Below, piece after piece: positions 52,701 to 63,639 of a DNA stretch of 64,000 nt (the stretch's first letter is position 1; each line of letters begins with the position of its first letter). The translations under genes were made by a program, and so were the position numbers. The notes under the pieces were generated by a model. The model searched no databases. It was not told where the DNA came from and saw only the letters and a program-made list of their open reading frames with translations. The DNA lies in contig VXAZ01007591.1 in the NCBI GenBank assembly GCA_013399875.1, positions 101,301-165,300 of the forward strand. Direction: 5' to 3'. This stretch comes from Gymnorhina tibicen. Taxonomy: Eukaryota; Chordata; Aves; Passeriformes; Artamidae.

Positions 52701-55700
52701 TTTTGTGAATTGTCTTTTTTGTGAATTTCTGAAGCATGATTACATTTGCCTGAGGCTGCTCTTGAGTAAGATTTGAGAATCAGCGTGAAGTAAGCACTTG
52801 GAAACCATGCTCTGGGCTGGTTCTGTTGTTCTCAATTCTCAGGCAGCTACCAAAGGACACTTGATGAATCTTGGAAGAGAATGGGTTGAAACAAATAAAA
52901 GACAGAACTGCTTTACACATATCTTCTGGAGCCTTTCAGGGTCATAAAGGTATGAGAAAAGTTTATGGGTGGTTGGAGGTTAAGAGAGGGATGTTCTGCT
53001 TGTGTCCCTCCTCTAGCAGCTGGGAGTGCTGCAGGTGGACTGCAGGAGGTGGCCCCACAGGCATCCTCTGCATGGTCCCCTGCAGGGTCTCTGCTGATGG
53101 AGATGTGATTAATTGCGTTGTTAGGCTGACCTGATGGGGACATTTTTATGCTCACACTGGAGCATCCTCTTGTCTTTCCCCCACTGGTAGTCCAAGGAAT
53201 TGCTGGTAGCAGTCTGTTGGTGCTCGAGACTGGTACTGGTTGCGCAGTGTGGTGGAGCTGCTGGGCAGGTGCCAGGTGTGCCACTTCAGCCACACAGGAT
53301 TGAGTTCCTGCCCAGGCTCTGGTTTGTGCTGCGGGTGCTCTGGAGGTGATCACTGTCCTGTCAGACTAGAAAAAGCTGGTGCACTTCAGACAAAGCCAGC
53401 AAGGGCTGCTCTGTCATACCAGCAGTTTAGGATCACATATGCTGGCCATATCACTGGGTCTTCCCACCAGTCTGGCTGGCAGAAGGGTTGTAGGTGGCCT
53501 GTAGGACAAGTGAGAGCAGAGTGAAGACCAGGAACATTGTAACCTCGCACAGCCCTTTCCTAGGGGGATGTTTGCAGCCCAATTTCTGAGTGTTCCCCAA
53601 AGCTTTGCTGTGACATGAGCTGATTTTTGCCAAATCAGAAAAGCCCACAAACCAAATGCTTCAGCTCAGGCTCCAAGACTCAGGCTCACTCCTGCAGTCA
53701 CCATGGCCCGATAGCTGGATCACTTAAAAAAGCAATGGCCAGAGCAGCAGCTGGGCTTGGAACAAGCTTGCGGTTTGTTCTGGGCTTCCGTGAGCAGTGC
53801 AGTCGGACCCTGTGCCAGAGGGTGGCTGGGACACAGCTCCTTGAGAGGAGGCACCAGTGGCTTGTCCATCACCTGCCGCTGGTTGTGGGAGAGTGATGTG
53901 TCCCAGTGGGGCCAGCACTCCTGCAGTGCTGGGTTCTCTTGATGGTGCTGTTGGATTTCTGGCTGGTGTGAGTCTCCTTTTCACAGAGCCTCGCGAGAGC
54001 TTTTTGCTATGTCTGCGAACAGAAATGGTAAAAGCAATTCTGACAGCTGTGATGGCAGCTGATAGACACTGTGCCCTCAGGTCTGCTGCCCATGTGCCAC
54101 CTCAGCTCCTGAAGAGGTTGGGCAGATGTTGGGGATCACAGGCGGATTTTGGACCTGTCTGTAGGTTCAGCTTGACATGGAGGAAGGGCTTAGCTTTGGC
54201 AGCTGCCTGATGTTTTACAGGACAGGGCAACCACAAGGCCACCCCTCCAGGTAGAGAAGTTTCCTGCTGTCTCTCCTCCCCTTGCAACTGTGAAGGGTCC
54301 CCCTGCCCTTGTGCCCCAGAGATACTCCATTTCTCTCTCAAACTAGAGATGCCAAGAGGTTCTGCCACCTCCTCAAAACTCCTGGGTAGCAGGAGGCCAG
54401 TTTTTAGCATAATTCTCACGTAGGTTTTTAGTCTAATCCTTACATGGAGCTTGCTTTCAATCAGCCCTGTGAAAGCAGAGACCAGAGGAACAGGCAGGCC
54501 TGCGTCGGGAGCCCTGCAGCACTGGCAGGAGGCAGAGATGGGAGGCTCCCTGTCCTGATGTTGCCCCAGCGCTGGTTTGATGTGGGTGCAGCACAGCACT
54601 GTCAGATTCAGCAGAACTGGCTCATGGAGACAGCGCTGAGCTGAGGCTGTGCGGAGCAGGGCTTTGGCTCTGGCACACCCATGGACTGTCTGCGAGACAC
54701 CCACCAACAATAAGATGGGAAAAGCTGAATTAGCTGCTGAGGTTGCTGCTTTTAGAGCTCCTGTTGTCCTACACCGTTTGTCAGCTGTGGTAAATGGTGG
54801 AGAGAAGTGGACGTGGGTGCAGTGGGCTGGGGAAACCAGCTCAGGCATTCATCATCCCATGACAAGGGAACAGGAATGGGTGTTCTGAGTGAGGTGGACC
54901 ACACAGGGACCCTGCCAGAGTTGAGTGCTTACAAGTAGCCATGCAGGAAAGCTTTTGGGACACATGGAGTCACTCATCAGCTCGACTGTTCCTTCCAAAG
55001 CAGGGGACACCAGCTGAGGACTCTGTACAGGCCACAAAGACTTGAACCGCCATCTCCTGCCCCAGCCTCTGCATTGACCTTCCTCTTGTTTCACCATGTA
55101 AACTATCCATTTTGTTTGAAGTGCTTAGTGTTCTCTGGTACCAGAAAAGGGAGTTTGTGTCTGAGGACTGGAGGACTGTGTAACCTCAGCTGTCAGGGCT
55201 GGGTGCTGGCAGGAATCAAGGCCCAAAGCCATGAAGGTGTTCAGAAGCTCAAGGCTGCTCTTAAAAGCTGCAGCTTCTCCCAAAGGAGAACTAGAGGGTT
55301 ACATCAGCTCATCTCCGCTCACAGACACATTTCCTCCATCCCATCTGTGCCATGTCTGGTCTTTTGTTCAGATCACAAGCAAGGCAGGAGACCAGGTGGG
55401 TGGTGAGGGATGTAGAGGGTGTGGAATGGAGGAGGGAGTGGGGCCCTCCCTTTTCAGTGAGCTACTGGATTTCCTCAGCTGCGATGCTCAGCTTCCCTGA
55501 AACAACCTGGCCTTGGTGCCTGCTGGGGAAGACATGGACACTGCAACTGCAAACAGTCCCCAAGTACTGGCCTAGGGTGTCCCCTGGTGGGTGCTACCTC
55601 CCCGCTCTCAGGGCATGTCAGCCAGACCCTATAACCCCAGGGACCACAGAAGGGCCTGTAGAGCCCCATTTGCAGATGGACAGCCCAATAAAGAATGAGG

Positions 55701-56859
55701 AGGTAAGGAATCTACAGCCTTCCCCCTTCTCCCAGCTAAATCAGCAGGGATGTCTGGGTGCAGTGATGTAGAAGGGCCTGCTTGTTTGTGTGTCCCTCCC
55801 AGCCACTCCCTGGATGGGGCTGTGCCTGCTCTGGCCAAGGGCACAGACTGAGGGTGGACACCCTTCCCTGGAGATCTGTAGCCATTTCCCAGCCTCTGGT
55901 GTGGGGTGCTCTGGTCAACAAAGAAGGGGTGAGAAACTGTCCCAAAGTAGAAAGTACCCAAATGTGGAATCCTGCTGTGATGATGGCACACTGACCTGGT
56001 GAGTCACTCAGCTCCCATCCTTGTGTGCATCTTGGGAGCAGCCTGGAGGTCAGCTAGACCTGTGGGACCTCCAGCAGCACTCTGACAAGAATGGGTACAA
56101 ACAGGGTGAAGCACACTGGGGAGAGCTGGGTACAAAAGTCATCCCTGGCCTGCTGCATGTTGGTGTGGAGGGTGGGGACCATGTCCAGATGAATCTGTAA
56201 CCCTCCTGCCCCAAAGCAGGACGCTGCAGCAGCTGCAAAGACAGCAGGGCCCCCGTGGGGGCTGTGTTGAGGTAGCTGAGGGCTCTGGCAGAGATCTTGG
56301 GGCAGGAGAAGACGAAACCCTGTGGGCACAGAGCCCCCGCCTTCCCACTGCCATGCAGGCCCCAGGGTGGCCAGGCAGGGAGGAGTGGAGAGTCTCAAGC
56401 AGGGAATTGCTCCAGCCAGGCATGGAGGCCTTGGTGACTGCTCGCTGGGGCTGCTCCTTGGGTGCTTTGCCCTGCCACAAACGTGATTGTCTCTTCTGGG
56501 ATGTGGGGCTGCCAGCCAGCACAGGCGGTGTCAAAAGCGGATCTGCTGAGCTCAGGGCCAGCTCCCCAGTAGCACTGCTACAGCCAGGCCCTTGAGGGGA
56601 AGGAGCTGAAGGACACCTCACTGGGAACTTCCTCCCTCTTTCTCAGGAACGTTGCCTAATCGCAGACCTTTGCCCTTGGGCCTCTGCCTGAGCTGGGTCA
56701 GCCATTTCTGTGATGATGGGGATCCTGGTCCCAGCCAATGCACTGACTTCCCTCCCCTGACCTGCTTCATCACTGTAGGATTTTCCAGTGCTTATCTGGT
56801 CACTGTCACTGTCCCTGCTTTGCTCCCATTTACCACTGGCCTGTCCTGTGCTGGATAGG
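52701..56859. other. Convergent intergenic region
   Basis: This is the space between the 3' ends of the two genes. A 248-codon - strand frame at 54102-54848 resembles no family I know. No exon, RNA gene or repeat is recognised before the solo LTR. Confidence 0.5.
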
Positions 56860-57442
56860 TGTACTAGTTTGAAAACAAACCAGTGGGAGATTCCAAGTCA
56901 GAACTACAATTTAATAGGAAAATCAAAATAAAGGCTTTTTTATATTAAAATAAAAAAGAAGACCCTGGCTTAAATTGCCAGAGTCAGGATACAACCTGAC
57001 ACCCTGTTGGTCAGGGTGGTGGTAGCAGCCCGATTAAATGGTGGCTGCAATCCTGTTGAAGTGATAGATGGGGTTCTCTTGAAGCAGTGATCCTGTAGAG
57101 GGGTCTGGTGTTCCTCTGAAGGTCCAGGAGTGGTTATGGAGCTCTTCTCCTCTGGGAATCCAGTAGGTCAGGGCGCCTGTGGCGTTCCAAACCTCAGATT
57201 ATATCCAGGTAGGAATGCTTGGTTCCTCCCCCTGGGTGGAGCATCTCACACTGGGATGACAAAATTTTATGAGTCATGCAGTGAGGCTGGATGGCCCATT
57301 AACAGAAGATATCCCCCGGAGGGAGTTACCAGGGATGAGTCATGGCAGAGATAAACATTGCCCTACCTGCTTTAAGAGCTTATGAGGATGGTAATACAAT
57401 ACACACTCTTGGTTACATCTTACATTGTAACCCAAGACAACA
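56860..57442 (-). mobile_element. Solo LTR of a passerine-type endogenous retrovirus
   Basis: The element has TG...CA ends: tgtactagtttgaaaacaa on the left and cccaagacaaca on the right. Read on the - strand it begins TGTTGTCTTGGGTTACA, has a GATATAATC TATA-like box near 57195 and an ATTAAA signal at 56915-56910 followed by a T/G-rich end, in LTR order. I recognise it as a common songbird LTR (ERVL/ERVK-like; exact family not certain). No gag, pol or env sequence flanks it, so it is a solo LTR. I see no clean target-site duplication. It lies 374 bp downstream of the FSIP2-like polyadenylation signal. Confidence 0.75.
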
Positions 57443-57816
57443 GGGCAGTGCCTTGCCAGCTCGGTTTGTGCTGACCTGTCCTGCCACAGCTCCTGCTGCT
57501 CCCTGACAGGAAGTCCTGTGCAGTGCACAACTCTGCTCATGCTGAGCATAAATAAAGGCCTTACAGGTGACACCTGAACTCCTTCCCAGAGAAAGCAGAG
57601 AAGGTCCAAACCCATCCTTCCACTCGCCCAACAGCAAAGCTTGCTAAACAGGACAAAAAGGCTGGCTACTCCTTGCCTCCCTACCTCAAATTCCCTATAA
57701 AATTTGGTCTCAGCATGACAGAGGCTGAAGATAGGACAGGTTACAGTAGGGAAAATGCCCAGAGGCAGTATGGTCTGGTTTGAAGAAAGCACAAATGAGG
57801 CCTTGGAAATAAACTC

Positions 57817-57822
57817 TTTATT
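57817..57822 (-). terminator. Polyadenylation signal of the FSIP2-like gene
   Basis: On the - strand this reads AATAAA, 147 bp after the stop codon, giving a short 3' UTR. The cleavage site would be near 57,795-57,805. It is the nearest canonical signal downstream of the gene and lies before the LTR at 56860-57442. Confidence 0.6.
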
Positions 57823-57968
57823 TCACAGCACAAGGATGTGGTCTGTGTTTGCTGTCTGGGGGCTCTTCAGCTCTCCAGTCACACACCTCGCTTGCCTCAG
57901 ATGAGCTTTGGGCACTCTGCTCTGTGCCGTGCGCCAGCCGGGGTTGGAGGGCTGGGCTGTTGGGAAGA

Positions 57969-58867
57969 CTATGGGTCCACAGAAGGGAGAGCGTCCTCAG
58001 CAGCACAGCTCTCCATTCCGCCTGGGGATGTGGGTGGGTTTGCGACAGGCCCTTGAAAATTCTCTTTGGGGGCTGGTGCAGGCCCAGGTTGATTGATCCG
58101 CTGTAACACTGAGTCAGCAATCTGATTTGCCATTGTCCTTATATCCAAAGTGTTGGCTAAGGCTGTTGACTCTAGGTTCATTTTTCTTTCCAAGTTGTTC
58201 TTCACCGTTACACAATCCTCAGGCTCCATGGTTTTGGCATATGCAGCTCCTTCTGCAGTGGCAGGCAACATTGCTTCCAGGCTCTGCCATTCAGATGCTC
58301 TGGGGAATCCTTGTCCTGCTTCCATGCCCTGCTCTGGAAGTGTCTGGGATGGCTGCAGTTGTCTGTTGGAGACATTTCCCCCAGGAAGCTCCAAGATTTC
58401 AGCAGACTCAGAGCTAGTGTCTTGCTCAAACTGAGGAGTTACAAAGGATTCCAAGGTGCAGTGAACACTCACAACAACTTCTGTGGTGAGTGTGTCAAGG
58501 GAAGTCTGTGAAAGTGCTCTGTACACAGTGGCTGTTTCAGATTTGTCTGCTTGGGTGGCTCTTCCAGCAACAGGCAGCTCCTTCCACCTGGCTGCCACCC
58601 CTGGCTCAGAAGCTTCAGATGTGCTGGATGACAGACGGTCTGTGAAGATCACCAACACTTCTGGTACAAGCTCTTCTTCCACCACTTGCATTTTCTGACA
58701 GTCATCTAGAGAAGTATACGAAAGTTCTACTCTCATGCCGCTGCCTAAAAGTTTTCCTCTGATTTCCCTCTGTAAAAAGCTAACATGCTGATTCCCAGAA
58801 AACTTAAGTCTCTCCAACACTCTGTGCACCACAGCATCAGCCAGCTCTTCAAGCTTCTTGGCTTCCG
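57969..58867 (-). CDS. FSIP2-like exon 5 (last coding exon)
   Basis: This 899-bp exon follows a CCAACTGCAG acceptor and ends at TAG (57971-57969). It encodes 298 residues. The start, EAKKLEELADAVVHRVLERL, is a strong amphipathic helix; next comes FSGNQHVSFLQREIRGKLLG, then VELSYTSLDD and an acidic Ser/Thr-rich middle. Near the end, TLDIRTMANQIADSVLQRI forms a second amphipathic helix, followed by a Pro/Ala-rich tail. Both helices fit the AKAP RII-binding spacing of small hydrophobics (residues 188-199 and 425-436). There is no frame interruption. Confidence 0.78.
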
Positions 58868-61051
58868 CTGCAGTTGGTTACTCAAACACAGCATTCAACA
58901 GTCCCATCTGGCTTCCTCTGGGAGTCAGCAGCAGTTCTGACCCTCCCGGGCAGCTTGGCATCCTCCTGGCCCAGCTTACCTCTGGAGTAAGTTTGGCCTT
59001 CGTCCAAAGCTGCTCTCCCTTTTCTGCCTCCCCCTGACTTTCTGCTCTTGGGTGGGAGTAGGCTAGAAGATTTTTGAGGCTGCAGCCGCCGCTTCCCCCG
59101 GCAGGCAGTGATTCCTGGCAGTTTGGGGCCATCCTTTAATTTGGCCAGGGGTGGCAGAAGCCCTTCCTGAAAGGTGACACCAGGCTGTGGCTCATGTTGT
59201 GTGGACAAGCACTCGGCCCCTGCGTGCTGAAGCTTCCCGTGGGCCCAGGCCATCACTGTGCTTCAGCCAGGCCACGAGGGCAGGAGAGAAGGGCTTCCCT
59301 CAGCACTGCGCGTGCCTGCACGTGGCCCTGCTGCCCGTGCCCAGCCCAGCGCCCTGCGCTGGCTCAGCTCCCGGCCGCCGAGTCCTTTCCGTGCCACAGC
59401 GCCCGGCCCAGCAGCACAGCCCTCCTCTCTTCTGCACTGACCGCGTCCCTGCAAGGAACGCCCCAGCCCTGGGCACCGCCGTCCTGTGCCCCTGAACACA
59501 CCGCTTTGCCTACCTCTATCTCCCCCAATAATTGTTCTGCCTCCAGCTTGAGCCTGGTCAGGTACTGCCTGTACTCGTTGAAGTCCTTCACTGTGCAAAC
59601 GACCTATGGAGGGACGAGGGCAGATTCCCCCAAGCACTGCCAAGCCGTGCAGAGGGCCATCCCCAAAACAGCCCGACCCCAGCAGGAGGGGAGCTGCCCC
59701 CAAGCCCTTCCCCCTGCCCCCGGTGTCAGGGCCCCTGATGTCCCCCCAGCCAGGGCTGAGCGGGGCTCCTCGCCCCAGCTCCAGGCCTCGCCCCAGCTGC
59801 CTCCTCCTCAGGCAGGCAGTGTGGGACAGCCTGAGAAGGGCAGGAGTGGGGCTTGCCAGCAGGATGTTGGCGCTGCTTCTGCTCCCAGGGACACCAGTAC
59901 ACGGCCCTGCCCTCTGGCAGCAGCAGGCGGCTGCAGCAAGGGCTGTGGGAGCCCAGCTGGAAGAGGGCTGTTCTTGGTCAGCCTGATAGCCAAAGCTACC
60001 TTGTTGTCACAGGTGATAACGCCCTGTTTCTTCAGCATCCGCAGGATGTCCTTGCGCTTGTGGTAGTCCCGAAGGTGGGGGTCATGCAGGCAGTTGTACT
60101 TCAGGCTGAATTGGTGCAAGTAGGGATCGTCCAGATTGAAATAAGGATATGGCGGGGGGAGCTGTAGGAGAGAGTTTCCAGAGTATGAAATAGGCAGGAG
60201 AGAGCAGTAAAGAGGTACCACATGGTACTTGTGAAAAGGTAAAGGTCTTCTCTATCCCTCTGTAGGCACAGAGACCTGCACAGACAGACTACAGGGCTGG
60301 GCTGGGCTGGGCTAGGCTGGGCTGTGATGGGTTAGGGGAGAGAAGAGAAACCCCACCCACAAACCCACCAGCAAATAGGTATCTTAGGCCACCAGGAAGA
60401 ACTGCAGACCCATCCACAAATGAACCTTTAAAGGTTCAAATGCAGCCAGTGTAGAATGGATGAAACCAGTCTCCTCGGGTTAGGCAGGCCCAAGGGCTGT
60501 GTCGGCTGCCTCTGCCTCCAGAAAGTCTCTACCTTGGGAAGGTGCAGCGCAATCTGGACAACAGCAGTGCATGTATTCCCTAAGCAGAGAAGCCCAAGCT
60601 ATTCCAAAGGTGTCAAGAAGGCAAGCAGGAGAAGGTTGGAATCTCCCTCAAAGGTGCCCCAGCACCTGTCTTGACATTGCGGGATGAGCTGCATTGCCCT
60701 GGCACCCGGACACACACAGCCGCCTGCTGCAGGCAGGGGCCTGGCCACACACATGCACGGTGCCACAAACCAGTGCCAAGATGGACAAGTGCTTTTTCCT
60801 CTGCATTCCAAGTAGCCTGAAGTTTCCCTTGCCCAGCCCTGTCCGATTGAAGGGCTGCAGTTCCTTCTATAGAGCAGATGGCCACAAGAACTTCTGTGCA
60901 TGATGGGGACTCTATGAAAGAGGAAAGATTTTCTACCGCTTTCTACTTCCTCTACCTTTTCACCCAGCTTTCCCCTGAAGAAGACAGGCTTGGATCTAGG
61001 TGCCACAGGGATCTTGACTGCAAGTGGGAGGTTCAGCAGTTCAGGGTCCAT
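57969..61051 (-). CDS. FSIP2-like protein (compact five-exon gene)
   Basis: Coding exons on the - strand are 61051-60956, 60161-60000, 59603-59514, 59166-58980 and 58867-57969. All have AG/GT borders, phases match, and the total is 1,434 bp or 477 residues plus stop. The first 116 residues follow the N-terminus of fibrous sheath-interacting protein 2: LPLAVKIPVAP.SKPVFF..KLGEK, FNLDDPY, LHDPHLRDYHKRKDIL, LKKQGVITCDNKV, then VCTVKDFNEYRQYLTRLKL. FSIP2 is a testis protein of the sperm-flagellum fibrous sheath that binds AKAP4 (family knowledge). The rest is a basic linker (exon 4) and a long last exon with helices at residues 180-199 and 425-436, an acidic Ser/Thr-rich middle and a Pro-rich tail. 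The ATG at 61051 has a good context (AAAATGG). Mammalian FSIP2 is about 6,900 residues, so this is a short paralogue or reduced homologue. It is intron-containing, so not a retrocopy. Confidence 0.8.
58980..59166 (-). CDS. FSIP2-like exon 4 (basic linker)
   Basis: This exon is 187 bp: 62 codons plus one base. The acceptor is GTCACCTTTCAG|GAA and the donor CCAGAG|gtaagc, a near-consensus site. It encodes a Lys/Arg-rich, low-complexity segment including ACRGKRRLQPQK and SRKSGGGRKGR. Without the donor the frame reaches a stop near 58882, so the splice is needed. The phase-1 end fits the phase-1 start of exon 5, making Ala at the junction. No domain is recognised here. Confidence 0.7.
59514..59603 (-). 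CDS. FSIP2-like exon 3
   Basis: This exon has 30 codons, phase 0 on both sides; the acceptor is CCCTCCATAG|GTC and the donor GATAGAG|gtaggc. It encodes VVCTVKDFNEYRQYLTRLKL then EAEQLLGEIE, matching FSIP2 (VVC.LR..N.YRQYLTSLKLDFE). After this point the similarity to mammalian FSIP2 that I can recognise fades. Confidence 0.85.
60000..60161 (-). CDS. FSIP2-like exon 2
   Basis: This exon has 54 codons, phase 0 on both sides. The acceptor is CTCTCCTACAG|CTC and the donor is AACAAG|gtagct. It encodes LPPPYPYFNLDDPYLHQFSL and then the most conserved FSIP2 block, CLHDPHLRDYHKRKDILRML followed by KKQGVITCDNK. Confidence 0.87.
60294..60324. repeat. GGGCT pentanucleotide repeat
   Basis: About six units of gggct, one altered to aggct, lie in the first intron of the FSIP2-like gene, just upstream of exon 2 in its orientation. 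Confidence 0.85.
60956..61051 (-). CDS. FSIP2-like exon 1
   Basis: This exon encodes residues 1-32, beginning MDPELLNLPLAVKIPV and ending GKLGEK at an AAAAG|gtagag donor in phase 0. The LPL.VKIPV..S..VF...LGEK pattern is the FSIP2 N-terminal signature. Upstream in-frame sequence has no ATG, only GTG at 61114, so 61051 is the chosen start. Confidence 0.82.
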
Positions 61052-61371
61052 TTTCCTGGTATCTCCTTCTCCCAGGTGTGGTCTTCCAGGGCTGAGATGG
61101 GAAGACACAGACACTCAGGTGTTGCTCAACAAGCCTCCTGCACAGCAGTCCTGAGGCTCTAGAGCATCACCCTGTGTCCCAGGCTCCCCAGCAGAGTCCA
61201 CCTATTGGCCCACTGGTCCCCTCCCCGCTAATTCCTAGTGCACTCAGCAGTGCCTCTGCCTTTTGGCAGGACATCAGCAGTGGGATGGTGCTCCACAGCT
61301 CCTTCCAAGACCTCTCATGATGTTGTGATCCCACGCTGACTCTTGCTCCAGAGACACAACAGCTGGTCTGG

Positions 61372-61460
61372 CTAAATATAGCTATGGAGCATTGTTACAT
61401 CACAGAGATGTCACATCACTGCATTGTCACATCACCTCGCTGGCATTGCGTCACATGGGC
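61372..61460 (-). promoter_or_regulatory. Candidate promoter of the FSIP2-like gene (TATA-like box and repeated bZIP-like sites)
   Basis: On the - strand a TATATTTAG box lies at 61380-61372, about 320 bp before the ATG. Immediately upstream, read on the + strand, are three related 12-mers at exact 16-bp spacing: ttgttacatcac (61392), atgtcacatcac (61408) and ttgtcacatcac (61424). A fourth relative, attgcgtcacat, starts at 61445. On the - strand these read GTGATGTGACA-like and, in the fourth, TGACGCAAT, resembling CRE/ATF/C-EBP half sites. Use as a promoter, and control by CREM/ATF-type factors, are inference from position and motif. Confidence 0.4.
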
Positions 61461-63639
61461 ACCGCCCAGCACACCCCGGGGGGAGGGGGGCCCGCCTGGA
61501 GGCCCCTTTGGACAGCCCTGTGGGCCACCCCCTCCATGTGACCCAGCTGTGAGAGCTCCTGTTCACAGGCCCCTTCCCCCCTCCCCTGACCTGTCACTCT
61601 GTGAGGCAAAGTGTCCTCGCCAGCGGGAAGGAATGGGGGGAATTGCCACATCAAAGATGCCCAGTTTGGGCTCTGCTTTTCCCCCTTTCCCTTTTTAGAC
61701 CTTCTTCCCTGTCATGGCCAAGCAGCCACAACTGGGGAAATTGCAGCAAACTGGATATCTGGCCCATCCCTGGCAACATCTATTTCCTGGGTCACGTCTT
61801 GAGAAACAGAAGAGAAGCAGGGGCTGAGGGAAAGCCCTCTCCTCCCCTTTCCTCAGGCTCCCCTTCAGCCCAGACACCTCTCTGCTGCCTTCCCAGTCTC
61901 TCCTGCCCTGGCTTCTGTTGTTCCCATCTGCTGTCACTTCCTACCCCTTCTTGGCTGGATTGGGTGAAGTCTCCGGTGCCTGTCCCTCCAGCCCGTCTGG
62001 TTCCTTGGGGCAGCTTTTACACTGCAGAGTCCTGCCAGCCTCGCTCGTTGCACAGAGGCAAGAGGCAGGCAGAGCAATGTGTTGCNACACCGCATTCAAC
62101 TGGCATGGACTGTGATGTTCCCAGCATGGTGACATCCCTGCAGGGAAATCCACTGAAGCTCACAGCGCGGAACTGCAGCAGCTCAGCAAGGGCAGGAGGA
62201 AAGAGGTCTCTGCCCAAAATCTTGGCAGGGTCTGATGAGCAGAGGGGATACAGGAAAGCAGTGCTGCCTGCCTCCGTTCTCATCACCTTGGGCTCCTTCC
62301 TGGGCTGCAAAGCTTAGTTTGTCCACATTTACTACTTTCCTTGATGTGTGGGGAAACACTGGACCCGAACTGATCCAGCTGATCCAAGCAGGGTCTGCCT
62401 GCGACCCGCATCAGAACAGGCAGAGACCAGCCAGGTGTCTGTGGCAGAGCACAGTTCCTGTTCCCTGGGAAGGGCTGCCGCTCCGTGGTCAGCCAGAACA
62501 GGCAAGTGTGGCAAATGTCTGAGCATTCCCGATCATTTTAACCATGGACACTTACATCAGATAGAGAAGCTGGACCCCTGGACAGTGAACAAGGAGAAAT
62601 GTCACAAATTGGCACAGACACAACCCTGAACTGCCAAAAGCCATGTGCTCTCAGTGGGAACAGCAAAGCAAAGGATTCCAGTGGGATCTAGGAAGACCCA
62701 CTCCAGAGAAGGAAGTGGTTCTCAGGGCAGGTGTGCTAAGAGTAGTTTTTTTTAAGTGATGAAACTCCAGAATGAAATACAGTGCTGTCAAAAAACCCAT
62801 TACACAAACACTATGCTGATATTTTGGTAAAATAAAATAAATTTCTATTTGTCTCAAAACTTTATAGAGTTATTTTCCAGCTGCTTTCTATTTTAATTCT
62901 TTCTGCATTTTTTTCTCTTCTAGAAACCCGCAATGTTAAGACCCCTTGTGAGATTTCCAGGTTAAAATCTAAATCCAAACTGAAAACTGTATTTTCAACC
63001 CTTTTTCCCCCCCCCTATTACAGTATTTTTAGCAAGCCACTCTGCTACCACAGATTCCCAGCACATAGTTCACAGGCTCTCTCAGAAAAGTAGTAGCACA
63101 TACTGCTGTACAGTGATAGGGACACTCTGCTTTAAACCATCCTTTGTGCTCTCTGTATCCTGCGATGTTTGTGGCAGTGGGCTGAAGCTGATGTCAAAGA
63201 ACCAGCCAGATTTGTGCAGCAACAGCAGTTCCCGCAGATGGAGGAGGAGGAAGACCGAAGGGAAAAGCACTTGGGCCACGTTGTGTCTTCTGCCGAAGCC
63301 CAACAGCACCGGCAGCCCTGGCACTATGTTTGTGGATGCCTTGGCCGCAGCAGTTACTCTTTCAATCACGAAACCTGGCAGGCAGTAATCCTCTGCTGGT
63401 CTGTGGCCTCTAAGCAGAAATTCAAGGATTATCCCAGGAAATCTACCTGAACCAGGGAGAATTTATCCACCCACAGTGACACACACTGTAATATTTGACA
63501 TTAAGAATTCCAGCATGCATAGATTTTTGCTCTTCTGTGTCAGTCTGGTTTGGGCTTTAACCTAGCATAAAACTACCAAAAAAAGAAAATAAAATGAACT
63601 TGCCCCTGAACACCTGTTACCCACAGCAGAACCCGCAGT
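61461..63639. other. Upstream flank of the FSIP2-like gene, nothing identified
   Basis: This stretch contains one unresolved base (62086), an A/T-rich patch near 62,830 and a C run at 63007-63016. Open frames near 63.1-63.4 kb exist on both strands without recognisable similarity. Confidence 0.45.

Noticed and set aside
54102..54848. 248-codon open frame on the - strand in the intergenic region
   Set aside because: No recognisable similarity, no nearby CpG island or polyadenylation signal tied to it. It could be a chance frame in G/C-rich DNA.
59194..60066. 290-codon + strand frame
   Set aside because: It is antisense to FSIP2-like exons 3 and 2, whose - strand translation matches a known family with good splice sites; the + frame is a Pro/Ala-rich shadow.
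61052..61114. Upstream extension of the FSIP2-like protein to 61114
   Set aside because: The codon at 61114 is GTG, not ATG; the first in-frame ATG is 61051 with good context.
63082..63450. Open frames on both strands near 63.1-63.4 kb
   Set aside because: Neither strand shows a domain or a convincing splice structure; similarity could not be recognised.
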